Part shown: piece after piece, positions 10,339-19,669 of the stretch
Layout: each line of letters begins with the position of its first letter
Numbering within the stretch: the first letter of the stretch is position 1
From: Selaginella tamariscina
Lineage: Eukaryota; Streptophyta; Lycopodiopsida; Selaginellales; Selaginellaceae
Direction of reading: 5' to 3'
DNA length: 64,000 nt
Assembly (NCBI GenBank): GCA_003024785.1
Contig: PUQB01000005.1
Span: 1,128,717 to 1,192,716, forward strand
Program-made: the position numbers and the translations under genes
Notes under the pieces: model-generated
Told to the model about the DNA's origin: nothing
Databases searched by the model: none
What the model saw: the letters and a program-made list of their open reading frames with translations, nothing else

Positions 10339-11596
10339 ATGGAGTCGTCGTTAAATTCTGGGTAAGAATTAAAATAAAATCTGTTATACTCGGATATGTG
10401 CTTGAAGAATAATCATTTTTGTATTCAGATGTGGAATTGAGGTGACATTAAGACGAGAGCAGGAGAAGAGATGGGCAGGGGGATTCTGGAATCAACTTGG
10501 CCATATTTCAAACTAAACGGGAAGCGCATTGGAACAACCATGGTTGCTGTCAAACTAACCTCTGTCACATCGCATGGACAAGCAAAACAATGGAAAGTGG
10601 GTGTGCTAGTCAAGCATCCGAAAGCATGCTGTGAACCCAGATTGAACGATGCTCGACACATATGCCTTGTTCCATCCAATGTCACGTTCTCGGATCCAGA
10701 GGTCGCCAGTTACAACATTAATTTCGGGTGGTTTGTCGACTTGTGGATAATGACGTTCACGTGTTCACTAATGATGTTGACCGTGGAGTTCTTCTTCAAC
10801 TCAACGAAAGCCCATCTATGGAGGGGATCCAACTGGATGTCTACTTCGAAGATCTTCAGACTCATCGAGTAGGTGTATTCTCAGAGAGATTGCTTCACAA
10901 TACAGAAAATCCACAAGTGGAGCAATCGTCCCTCTTCACATTGAAGAAGAACACAGCGACATCATAAGGAGATTGAGAGGGTGGCTTGGTCTCAGGTTCT
11001 TTACAGATCACGTTCAATTTGCTTAGAAAATTTCGGGAGCTGGAAGAGTGTGCCGAGAACATTAGAACAGCATCAATCGGGGATCACACATGTTGATTCG
11101 GATCGTAGAAGAAAATCATTATCGTTTTGTCAGCTGCACCTGTGGCATCCCATGCTGCAATAAGCCACAAGGAAATGATGTTGGATGATAGGATTTACGA
11201 GTGTAGGGTTAAGTATTGCAGCGTCAACCCAAACTTCAATTACAGGCCACTCAACAGGAACGTGTAGCTGAGCTCATGGAGAAGATGAAGGACGACAATT
11301 CTTATACCGTTCCACATAATGCTGTTTTGTGCCATACTACGAGAGAAACAAAGCACTGACAAAGTGTGAATCTCAACACTGGAACAAATGAGGAAATTTA
11401 GATGGAGAATAGAAAATCAATCAAGTACTACATCATTAGTGGCCAACACATAATAACGGTAGCCCAACGACTTCTCGATGAACATAACAAAGCAACGATG
11501 ACAATAAAACTTTCTGAGCATACCCATGAGAAGTTAACAAAAAGATTAGCGTTTTTAGCAAAGGTGAATCTCACATCGGAAAATTCAAACCCCTAG
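10339..11596 (+). pseudogene. Gene 1 of cassette, ParB-like amino-terminal part (copy 1)
   Basis: This looks like the first part of an intron-containing gene. A short exon reading MESSLNSG (ATG at 10339) ends at a good donor (gt at 10362). A 67-base intron ends at TTTTTGTATTCAG, and the next exon reads on in frame as CGIEVTLRREQEKRW. A likely 5' untranslated exon starts after TTTTGCAG at about 10300. Further on, the segments VAELMEKMKDDNSYTVPHNA and YYIISGQHIITVAQRLLDEH have the spacing and the I-x-G-x-H-x-x-x-A-x-x-L pattern of the ParB/sulfiredoxin-like fold, which in phages and bacteria is often joined to DNA methylases. A cysteine-rich stretch (SCTCGIPCCNKPQG) lies before it. The frame is interrupted several times, so this copy is not functional as it stands. 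It is followed, after a 3.4 kb interruption, by the methylase-like part at 15061-16899. ParB assignment is inference from motif pattern only. Confidence 0.5.
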
Positions 11597-11908
11597 TCTT
11601 TATTAAGGTAAAAAACATCTTTAGAAAATAAGCCTTTGTTTTTGTAAAAAACAGTTAACATACTAAGGGTTGAACATTAATTTGTTTTTTTACATAGTTA
11701 ATATACCTTGTAATATTATTTTGTTTTTATCCTTTTTTTACCCTTGTTTATACAATAATAATTTCTGTTTATTTTTTATATAATTTATTTTATTTAATTT
11801 TAATTGTAGTTAATAAAACTCTTTAACTTTCATTAATTAAATTAAAATAATAAACATTATTGATTTCTGGTGATCTCTCTGTGAATCCCCTCTCTCTCAC
11901 ACACACAC
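11597..11908. other. AT-rich gap, no gene
   Basis: I see nothing recognisable. The macro-domain gene fragment on the minus strand would need its last exon or exons here, and they are absent. Confidence 0.6.
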
Positions 11909-14042
11909 CAGGAAGCGTTTCTTTCATGCGTGAGGTGAGGTTCTGCATCAACGAGGCCTCTGCAAGAAAAAAAACTAATGTAACCAGGATTCACTAGTTA
12001 TACTGTGTGTGTATAATAGATAGATAGATATGCTATTATAATATTATTGCAGTAAGTGAAACATCATCCAAACAGTGAGCAAAATAAATAATCAAGTAAG
12101 ACGTATCAAGCATGTACATTTGTGTATATAAGTATATACACGTCTCTTCGTAAACAGGGCCGACTGCATGAATCACTGCGAGGCCTGTAGATTAAACACT
12201 CTGCAAAGAAAAATATATTAAGTAAAATTAATAAACATAAGACCTAGAACAAAGAGGAGTCCGAGAAGATGTTAACCAAAGCCTATGTGTAAGTATTGCA
12301 TTTCTTATTTCATTATGTATTTATTCTTAAGTATGTATATGCAACACTTGATTGAAATTATCCTTTAGGGCGTTCTCTATTGGGCTTCTGTTATTACCTA
12401 ATTCAATGTCAAAATACGCTTACCAGCAGGAGCAAGCCCTCCGTGTACCTATCCCTAGGAACAACCTAACATTAATGAAACGTATATAATAATTTTATAC
12501 TGTAAGTATTCTCTCTATATATATACAAACAAGCACGCACGCACAAGGATCCGATGGGAAAAAGATAAAGCCGGCTTATCGGAAAAAGCTTGAAATGGAG
12601 AAGAATCTGAACAATATCAATTTAGCAGTTTGGGTATGTAAAAGCACATCCCAATCTTGAAATGGAAAGGAATCTGCACAATATCAATTTAGCAACACAT
12701 CCCACATACAGACACAAACACGTTCTAATTTATATTTATGTGAACCCAGTTTGTCTTTATAAACGAAAGTCAACACATACACACGCACAGACACACAGAT
12801 ATAAGCTCAAATGCTCCTTGTAACGAAAAAAATAACTTAAAGCAGAATATTTATTTATCAATCTCACACACGCACAAAAATTCATATTATGTTAATCTTT
12901 GACGCATCACATACACACACAAACACAATGTATATGCATATATGACAACAGAAAGAGGCTTCAATAAGGTAGCAAAAAAATCATATTATATATATACTTT
13001 ATGTCCTAAACACACGAAATTCTATCACGTCCACATCACACACACAATGCACGCTCACAACACAATGTATATTTATATATTGATTGCATTTGAGTGATTC
13101 TTCATACCGAAAAAGTTCAGATGCCTTGTAGCGAGATAATCCAGAGGAATCTGCAAAAATATTAATATCACACACACACACTTATTTTGCATACTTAAAT
13201 ATACAACAGCTTATCTCACAATGCAGAGAACACAATGTATCTGTATATGTATAGATCAGAGAGAGAAAGCAGTGTGATTTGAAGCTTGGGGATAGCAAGG
13301 TAGTGCAAAGGAATCTGCTGTATAATAATTTAGCAATCTTCACAACATACAAATTTCTTAAACACATACGAAATTCGAAATACACACGCATGCACACAGA
13401 ATGCTATATACCGTACGAGCTTAGGAAGCTAAATAAGAAAAAATACATGAATGCAACCTGACTAAAGCACTGATCCGACAAGCATTTTATATATATATAT
13501 ATAGACACACACAAATTATATAGACACAATTTTTTTCTAATTTTTTAGACTTATAAACGTGTATGTCTGTCTGTGTCTGCGTGTATAAATGCATATATAG
13601 ACTTAGATGATAATTTGCTTATATGTATAGACAGGAATTATAACTGTCTGAACTGTCCATACATACAGTGTGTGTGGGTGTGTGTGTGAAGAACAAAAAA
13701 CTTACGACTGCATCTGTTTGTCCATCGATGAACCAGAGCCCTATATCCCCTTTCCAGATAACAAGAGTGCTGGACTCGGACAGCTTGTACTTGACCGCTC
13801 CAGTGAGTGGCTCCGGAGGCGGAGGTGGGGGAGGGGTCGGTTTCTCCCCACTGGGACGATCGAAATTGGGTCTTCTCCGGGGCCTGTCCATGGACCGGAC
13901 CACCCATTGCACAGCTTATCCTTGTTGGCATTGCCACATTGAGCCCGGAGTGTGAATGGAACTTCCTCGGAAAGCCCAAAATCCCCTGACTCTGGGACAG
14001 ATTTGTGCCTATGAACTGGGATACCTGAATAGCGGTCGACAT
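11909..14042 (-). pseudogene. Fragment of macro-domain (ADP-ribose hydrolase-type) gene, with introns
   Basis: Exon 1 (14042 to 13706, minus strand) opens with MSTAIQVSQFIGTNLSQS, a Ser/Ala-rich leader like an organelle transit peptide. It ends with KLSESSTLVIWKGDI and IDGQTDAV directly before a perfect GTAAGT donor. This is the amino-terminal strand of a macro domain (family pattern GDITxxxVDAIVN). Further exons lie at about 12448-12424 (ends APA), 12184-12142 (reads on in phase as AVIHAVGPVYEE; family VIHTVGPVY) and 11959-11909 (AEPHLTHERNAS; family EPLLRxAYxNSL). All have AG/GT borders. The leader and the macro segment of exon 1 are in different frames, so either a one-base shift or a different start is involved. 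The exon with the catalytic NAAN and GGGGVDGAI motifs and the final exon are not found, so the product could not be an active hydrolase. It lies antisense inside cassette gene 1 and looks like a captured host gene fragment. Confidence 0.65.
12590..13345 (-). repeat. Repeated exon-like segments in the macro-gene intron
   Basis: The phrase AGGAATCTGCACAATATC and relatives occur at about 12598, 12666, 13144 and 13308. On the minus strand each reads ...CAG followed by ATTCCTTT or ATTCCTCT, so each copy resembles an acceptor site plus a short exon (IPLHYLAIPKL, IPLDYLATRHL). CAAATGCTCCTTGTAACGA at 12810 and CAGATGCCTTGTAGCGA at 13120 are a second repeated element. They occupy the place where exon 2 of the macro gene should be. 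Confidence 0.45.
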
Positions 14043-14119
14043 TCCTGATCTTGGAGAGCTAAACCCATCCGCCGGATCTGGAGCACGCTCCGCCGCTTCA
14101 CAGAAAGAACCCTAAAGCA

Positions 14120-15040
14120 TATTCTAGGATCCCCTGTTTAGGTTAGCTTACGTGTAATATTTTATAAATAAGTAGCGAAGAACAATAACTGTATAATGTA
14201 TATATATACTAAGAGTTTCATAAATATCTATTATAATTTAAATATGTGAGTCTATACATCTTACAGACATTATTTATATATATGTGTAGAAGGGACAAAG
14301 AGAGATGAATTTATGCATGCACACATGCTTGTATATATATACACACACGTGTTTACCTTCAACACATGCTAGTGTCCATGCACATAGTCACAAATTTTCA
14401 ATTAAAATATTAAACCACTAAACCACATTATAAAACTCAAGACAAAAAACCAACATGGCACATCATATACATCCACAGACACACACACCCACATATAGAA
14501 TTAAACATTCATAGGCACACCATTTCAATATATCGCAGAATTTATAATGCATCTCTCCTCTTTTGTCTCTCTCTCACACACACATACACATAAGTTAAAC
14601 ATTATGTAATTCAAAATGAAATATCTTTTGTTAAGCCATAATTATTGAGTTTGCATGGAGGATGTATGTGTGTGTGTGTATAATATAATATATAGGTGTG
14701 CATTCTGATATAATTCAAAACTAAAATAAATTTTATTATGATATATTAAACTAAATAAATCTTTTCTTTTTATCCTTATTTACAAAGTAAAAAATTATTT
14801 AATTTAGTTACAAGTATAACTTACTATCAAACTACATATGCCATGGTGAAATAAAAACATAATCTAAATAAGAAAGTAAATAAAATATTTTTTCACTGTA
14901 TTTTAATGAATTATAACATAATTTTATACATGTTACAAACCCAAAAACCAACCCTTGTTCTTGGACCCTTAGTACTTCCCCTAGTATGTTAGTCAAAATT
15001 TTACCCTAGTATTTATAAAATTAGGCATAGTTTTTTTGCT
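14120..15040. other. AT-rich gap with CA tracts, no gene
   Basis: The beginning (14043-14115) would be the 5' untranslated region and promoter side of the macro-domain fragment. The remainder shows only CA/TA-rich and AT-rich sequence. It probably belongs to the interruption that splits cassette gene 1. Confidence 0.5.
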
Positions 15041-15060
15041 TTGTTTATTTTACAATTTCC

Positions 15061-16899
15061 GGTGTCACAATCGAGCAATATCATAAGTTATTGGCGGAAT
15101 GGGACGCTGCAGACACCAACCACTACAACAGTAAAATATGGGAGAAGTTCAAACACATGCGAGCCGTGTGGGAATCTCTTCAGCGATCACAAAGAATTAC
15201 CACAGGGAATACACAATGTGCGATGTACCGGGTAAGTAAATTGTTTGTGCGGGATTTATCTCGCTAGTATATTAATCTGTCCCTTTTTTTCAGAGAGTTG
15301 AAGAAATTGTAGCAGTTGATTTTACCCAAGTGGGCAGGAAAGAAACATCCTTTTTAATGATGTTGATTTCTTGTCCTGAGGATAGGATCTTTGCCAAATG
15401 GTTGGGGATTATGGAATCCTTTGCAAAAGAAACACTGAAGAAGAAGCAGACAAGTGAAGAGGAGCCCTCAGAGAAGTCTACAAAGAAACCCAGTAAGACG
15501 CCGAAGGCTAAGTCTATTCAATCTATAAAGGATGTAGACAACGATTTCAAGCTCACATGGTTAAAGCCTTTAAATGGAACAACGATGGAGGAAATGGAAG
15601 TCTTGGCTGATTTGGTAATTAATGGCAAACTACAGATTAACAACAGCAGCCCCACCTCTCCTTTTCATGTTAAGGCAATGGAGTTGAAGACGGTCAGGCA
15701 TTTCAAGGAATAGTTGGGAATACACTACCACAAACTGGGTTGGACCTCGGCTTCAATATACGAAGAGGTCAGGAAATATTTGCATGTGACAAATGATGAT
15801 ATGCTTGTCCAATGGGTGAATCAATCAGAAGATCTGGGCAAGAATTTATTGCACGCTAATGCCAAGAAGGAGAACATTGCGATGACGCCTTCTCTTATGG
15901 CAGTCCTTCAGCAGCGGAGAACCGAGTTGAACCTTATAAAGAAGGATGTTACGAATCACGACAAGCCTTACAGATGTTTGTTGTTGGATTCGGAGACTTT
16001 ATGGAGTAACATCACTGCTTGTATAAAACCGTTTTAATTGTTCGTGATGGATCGGCAGGTGTCAAAAAATCCTTCGACAGACAGGACACTAGAGGATTTG
16101 ATGGAATGTATAAAGAAGGTATTTATTATTGAATTCATGCTTGCTGATATCTACGTTTTCAAGTATTTATTTCTTGATTCTTGCTCATGTCACCGATACC
16201 TTTGCCTTCGCCTTTGCCAAGAGGAATAAACATTGTTGGACAGGATTTTATATGAATGATGCTGATCCAAAGTGCATTGATTTGGTTTGTTCACTTGGTT
16301 GTTAGGAATGCGCCAAACAATTTCAAACTTCCAAATGACTGGCCAGGCATCTGTTTGCACTCCAACGGCCCTGAACCTCCATCCGATACACCGATAGCTG
16401 AGAGTGACGTATTCGGCAATGTACGTTATCCAAACATTACAAGTCAAGCGGCACGGAGCATCGTCAACTTGATCAGGGGTCCTCACAGTGATGCGTGGGT
16501 TTTTGACTACTGCACTAGGGGGTCCGTCGTTACCTTCGGATACATGTGTGTTTGCCGTTGAAAGGATAAGACCATGGTTGAGGACCTGAACAAGTGGATA
16601 GAGAGGTTCTCAACTGACTACCCCAACAAACCCATACAGGAGTATTTGAGAAAGTTCCCTCCGATAAGTGCGATAGTTCTGAAGACGAATCTGGTTCAAT
16701 GTCGGAGTCTGAGGACGAACTTCAATCAGATATTAGACCGGAAGTTATCTCGAGGAGTACAGAACATTCACACACTCCATTACCCATGGAAACATCAACA
16801 GAAGATACGGAAGATCTTGAACCATCTCACAAGCGGCCTAGACCTTCTTCGCCTCACTCAGAAGGTAATAGCGAAGAAGAATTGTTAATGAGTTCTTAG
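15061..16899 (+). pseudogene. Gene 1 of cassette, permuted DNA-methylase-like part (copy 1)
   Basis: Segments in order are an exon reading GVTIEQYHKLLAEWDAAD (15061-15231), a 62-base intron (donor GTAAGT, acceptor TTTTTTTCAG), and a long exon with a Lys/Ser-rich linker and CLLLDSETLWSNI. A second intron follows at about 16119-16187, then a segment with RYPNITSQAARSIVNLIRG followed by AWVFDYCT. The end is an acidic Ser/Glu tail stopping at 16899. The arrangement (putative catalytic strand first; HPTQKP-like helix, then motif I and an FAVExD strand near the end) is that of beta-class N4/N6 DNA methylases. Copy 2 preserves the strand as FAVENDKTMV. The canonical D/N-P-P-Y/W motif is not visible; DSETLW or DSKTLW occupies its likely place. 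The protein is unrecognised by name, and the methylase fold is inference. Several breaks are present. Gene 2 follows 180 bases downstream on the same strand. Confidence 0.5.
15232..15293 (+). other. 62-base intron with satellite-like palindrome
   Basis: The intron has a GTAAGT donor and a polypyrimidine-CAG acceptor. It contains GCGGGATTTATCTCGC, a near-copy of the palindromic satellite motif and close to the GCGGGATTTATCCCACC variant of the 9.1-10.0 kb array. The intron is conserved in the inverted copy at about 42430-42490, with the motif as GCAGGATTTATCTCGC. Confidence 0.7.
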
Positions 16900-16961
16900 A
16901 GTGACGAATAGTTGTAAATGAGTGTAACATAAGGCATTTTTGTATATTTCGTTTATATTTG

Positions 16962-16973
16962 TACAGAAAATAA
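16962..16973 (+). terminator. Possible polyadenylation signal after gene 1
   Basis: AATAAA in the context GTACAGAAAATAAATTCTCA lies about 65 bases after the gene 1 stop. The same context, inverted, occurs near 40750 in copy 4. Plant signals are weakly defined, so this is tentative. Confidence 0.35.
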
Positions 16974-17077
16974 ATTCTCAAGGATTAATGAAGCTTTTAG
17001 TTCAAACATGGGTCACACATTAACAAGGTAAATAATATACCTTGATAATTTAAGGTCAGCTAACTATCATTTTGCAG

Positions 17078-18217
17078 ATGTAATGAAACAATTGAGAACA
17101 TGGATTTTCAGCATTGCCATGAGGTAAAGAGGGGTTTGGCAAAAAAAATTTGTGCCACATGTCAGAATGACAAAGTTCATACAGGAAATGAATAATAATG
17201 CAGCTCAAAACATCGTTACCATGGGGACCACTTCAATTTTTTTATCATCATTTCTATTGGCTTCAGTTCCGAAATTAATTTCTTTAGTGCTTGCAATATC
17301 TGAATCTTATAAGGATGATGTACAATTAAATGATAAAAAGATAGGCAACGAGATAGTGTCAACAGATAAATGTGAAAGGGAGCAAACAAGTGATTTGCAA
17401 AGTATTCAAGAGGTAACGCTATCCCATGTTACTCATGGCCATATTGTGTTGTTCGATGTCAATAGTGTTCTGCTTCATCAACAAAGGCCCGAGGATAGGA
17501 AAAAAGAAATCAAACAAGGAGATTTCAATCCTTGTCATGGTAAACTTCGATATAATATTATTTTTTGTCCAGGGTTGAACCGTCTTTTCAAAAGCTTAAG
17601 GGATGGGTGTGCTTGTGGGGATTTGGTTATGCATGCAGATTCACAACTTAACACCGTTATTGAATTTGCTTAAGAAACATTATAGTGTTGCATAAGAGGT
17701 GATTCGTAAAGATTGGATTTTTGACCAACGAATATGTTATAAACCTCTCGAATTTTACAATATAAAAAAAGAAAGCAAGCCATACTTTTTTAATAATGAA
17801 AGAATAATTGGGACTCATGAGGAGATCAATCGCTTAAGGATAATAAAGAACGCACAGATGTTAGTGGTAAACGACTCTCCTCAGAAGGCTATGCTCAACC
17901 AAAACATTGCTTGTATTCATTCAATCACTTTGACCCATATTCTGATACCGATATCATGGATGAGCTAGTGAACTACTTGGATTTTTTTTCGTGATTTTGA
18001 ATTTTATAAAATGAAGGATAGCAACTGGGCGCTTTATAATATTATTCTTAAAGAACGTCAGTTTTTAGATGAGCCTTTATGCAGACATTCTTTTATCACA
18101 TCTTATGTATTAACAAGGATGACAACTCCCAATTGCATTCATAAGAGTTTAGGTGGTGGCAACAACATTAAGATGTTGACCAAAATGATTCGATTAATCC
18201 AAAGAGTGATGATTTAG
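17078..18217 (+). pseudogene. Gene 2 of cassette, FCP1/NIF-like HAD domain (copy 1)
   Basis: This is the most complete copy of a gene whose core is an FCP1-homology (HAD) phosphatase-like domain. A first visible exon (17078-17123, after TTTTGCAG, reading CNETIENMDFQHCHE) ends at a GT donor. Downstream come the HAD landmarks in the proper order: HIVLFDVNSVLLH (motif I), PGLNRLFKSL, a DWIFDQRICYKPL stretch, ESKPYFF, and VVNDSPQKAMLNQNIACI (motif III/IV, family LLVDDSPxKAxxN). The carboxy end reads NWALYNII. Motif I is D-V-N-G or D-V-N-S rather than D-x-D-G. I recall plant FCP1-like proteins with DINGLL at this place, so the Asn may be a subfamily trait and catalysis is doubtful. Known family members act on phosphoproteins such as the RNA polymerase II tail; the substrate here is unknown. 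The frame has several breaks. It ends about 310 bases before the shared end motif. Confidence 0.65.
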
Positions 18218-18526
18218 ACAAAATGAGAAGATTTCTCTGTATGATAGGAAGAAAGTATTTATAAAAAATTAACTCATTGATAAGAAAATGATTGTATTTG
18301 TAATTATGTTTGATAGTAGTTTTTTAATTATTGTAAACTATTTTTAGAATAATATGAATATTCTAAGATATTTTAGGAATATTCCTTACTAAGTAAGGTT
18401 ATTCAAGGATTAATTTATTAATTAATTAATATTTAAGGCTTAATTACATATTAATTAAATAATTAATTAATAATTAAAACTTAAGTATTAATTAGTAATT
18501 TATTTTATATTCCCATTTTCACGTAT
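18218..18526. other. AT-rich trailer of the cassette
   Basis: The sequence is rich in ATTAATTAATT tracts and is conserved in copy 2 (25725-25980) and copy 4 (39217-39420, inverted). It is untranslated sequence between gene 2 and the end motif; I see nothing else in it. Confidence 0.6.
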
Positions 18527-18547
18527 CATGTCCACTTTAGTTACAAC
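18527..18547 (-). repeat. Shared 21-base end motif (cassette copy 1)
   Basis: On the minus strand it reads GTTGTAACTAAAGTGGACAT then G. It marks the outer edge of conservation between cassette copies. Beyond it, copy 1 runs straight into a TA/CA microsatellite through GCATATAATATA. Confidence 0.7.
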
Positions 18548-18595
18548 ATGCATATAATATATATTTATATTTATATACAGGAGTGTGTGTGTGCG

Positions 18596-18627
<32 letters not shown>

Positions 18628-18646
18628 TATATATATATAAGAGTGT

Positions 18647-18795
18647 GGCAAGATTAATCCCACCACCAGAAGGGTGGCCAGATTAATCTGGCCACTCCTT
18701 TTAAGGCTCATAGAAATTAATTCCGCCACCAGAAGGGTGGCCGAATTAATCCGGCCACTCTTTTTAGGACTTCTAAAAAGGTGGCGGCCACCATT
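18647..18795. repeat. Short palindromic satellite cluster
   Basis: Four palindromes of the variant GGCCAGATTAATCTGGCC or GGCCGAATTAATCCGGCC alternate with ACCAGAAGGGTGG. The inverted counterpart is at 22791-22960. Confidence 0.85.
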
Positions 18796-19627
18796 TCAAG
18801 CATATATGTGTGAGATAAATAAAAAAATATAAAAAACTTATAAAATACATATAAACATGTATATATATATACAAATACACACATACATATACATTCAAGA
18901 GAAGATAAAGTAATATATAATATATATAACAAATACACAGGTACATACACATATAGTTTGTGTGTGTGTGTCAGAAATAAATAAATAAATTATATTATAC
19001 AATACACACACACATATATATGTATATACATGTGTGTGTGTGTGTGTGTGTTTGTGCAAGAGATACATAAATAAATTAAATTATACAGATAGTATACATA
19101 CACACAAATATATATGTATATATATATATATATACAGGAGTGTGTGTGTGCGAGATATATATATATATATTTATATTATATAGATAAACACACATATAAA
19201 CACACATATATATTTGTATATGTATATATAAGAGTGTGTGTGTGTGCGAGAGATGGATAAATAAAATATAATATAATATAGACACACACACATATGTATA
19301 TGTATATACAGGTGTGTGCATGTGTGTGCGAGAGATAAATAAATAATAAATTATATAGATACAATCACATGTGTTTGTGTGTGTGTGAGAGATAGATAAA
19401 TAAAATATAGTATACAAATACACACACACATATGTATATGTATATACACGTGTGTGTGAGAGATAAATAAATAAATTATAATATTCATATACACACATAT
19501 ATATGTATATGTATATACATGTGTGTGTGTGCAAGAGATAGATAAATAAATTATAATATATAGATTTATATGTATACGGGTTGTGTGTGTGTGCAAGAGA
19601 TAGATAAATAAATTAAATAATACAGAT

Positions 19628-19669
<42 letters not shown>

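Noticed and set aside
13668-13989. Plus-strand frames overlapping the macro-domain exon (Gly-rich)
   Set aside because: They are the complement of the Pro-rich linker of the minus-strand exon, which has splice sites and a recognisable domain start.
16256-16561. Plus-strand frame considered as an independent small protein
   Set aside because: Its segments continue those of neighbouring frames and match gene 1 in the other cassette copies, so it is part of gene 1.
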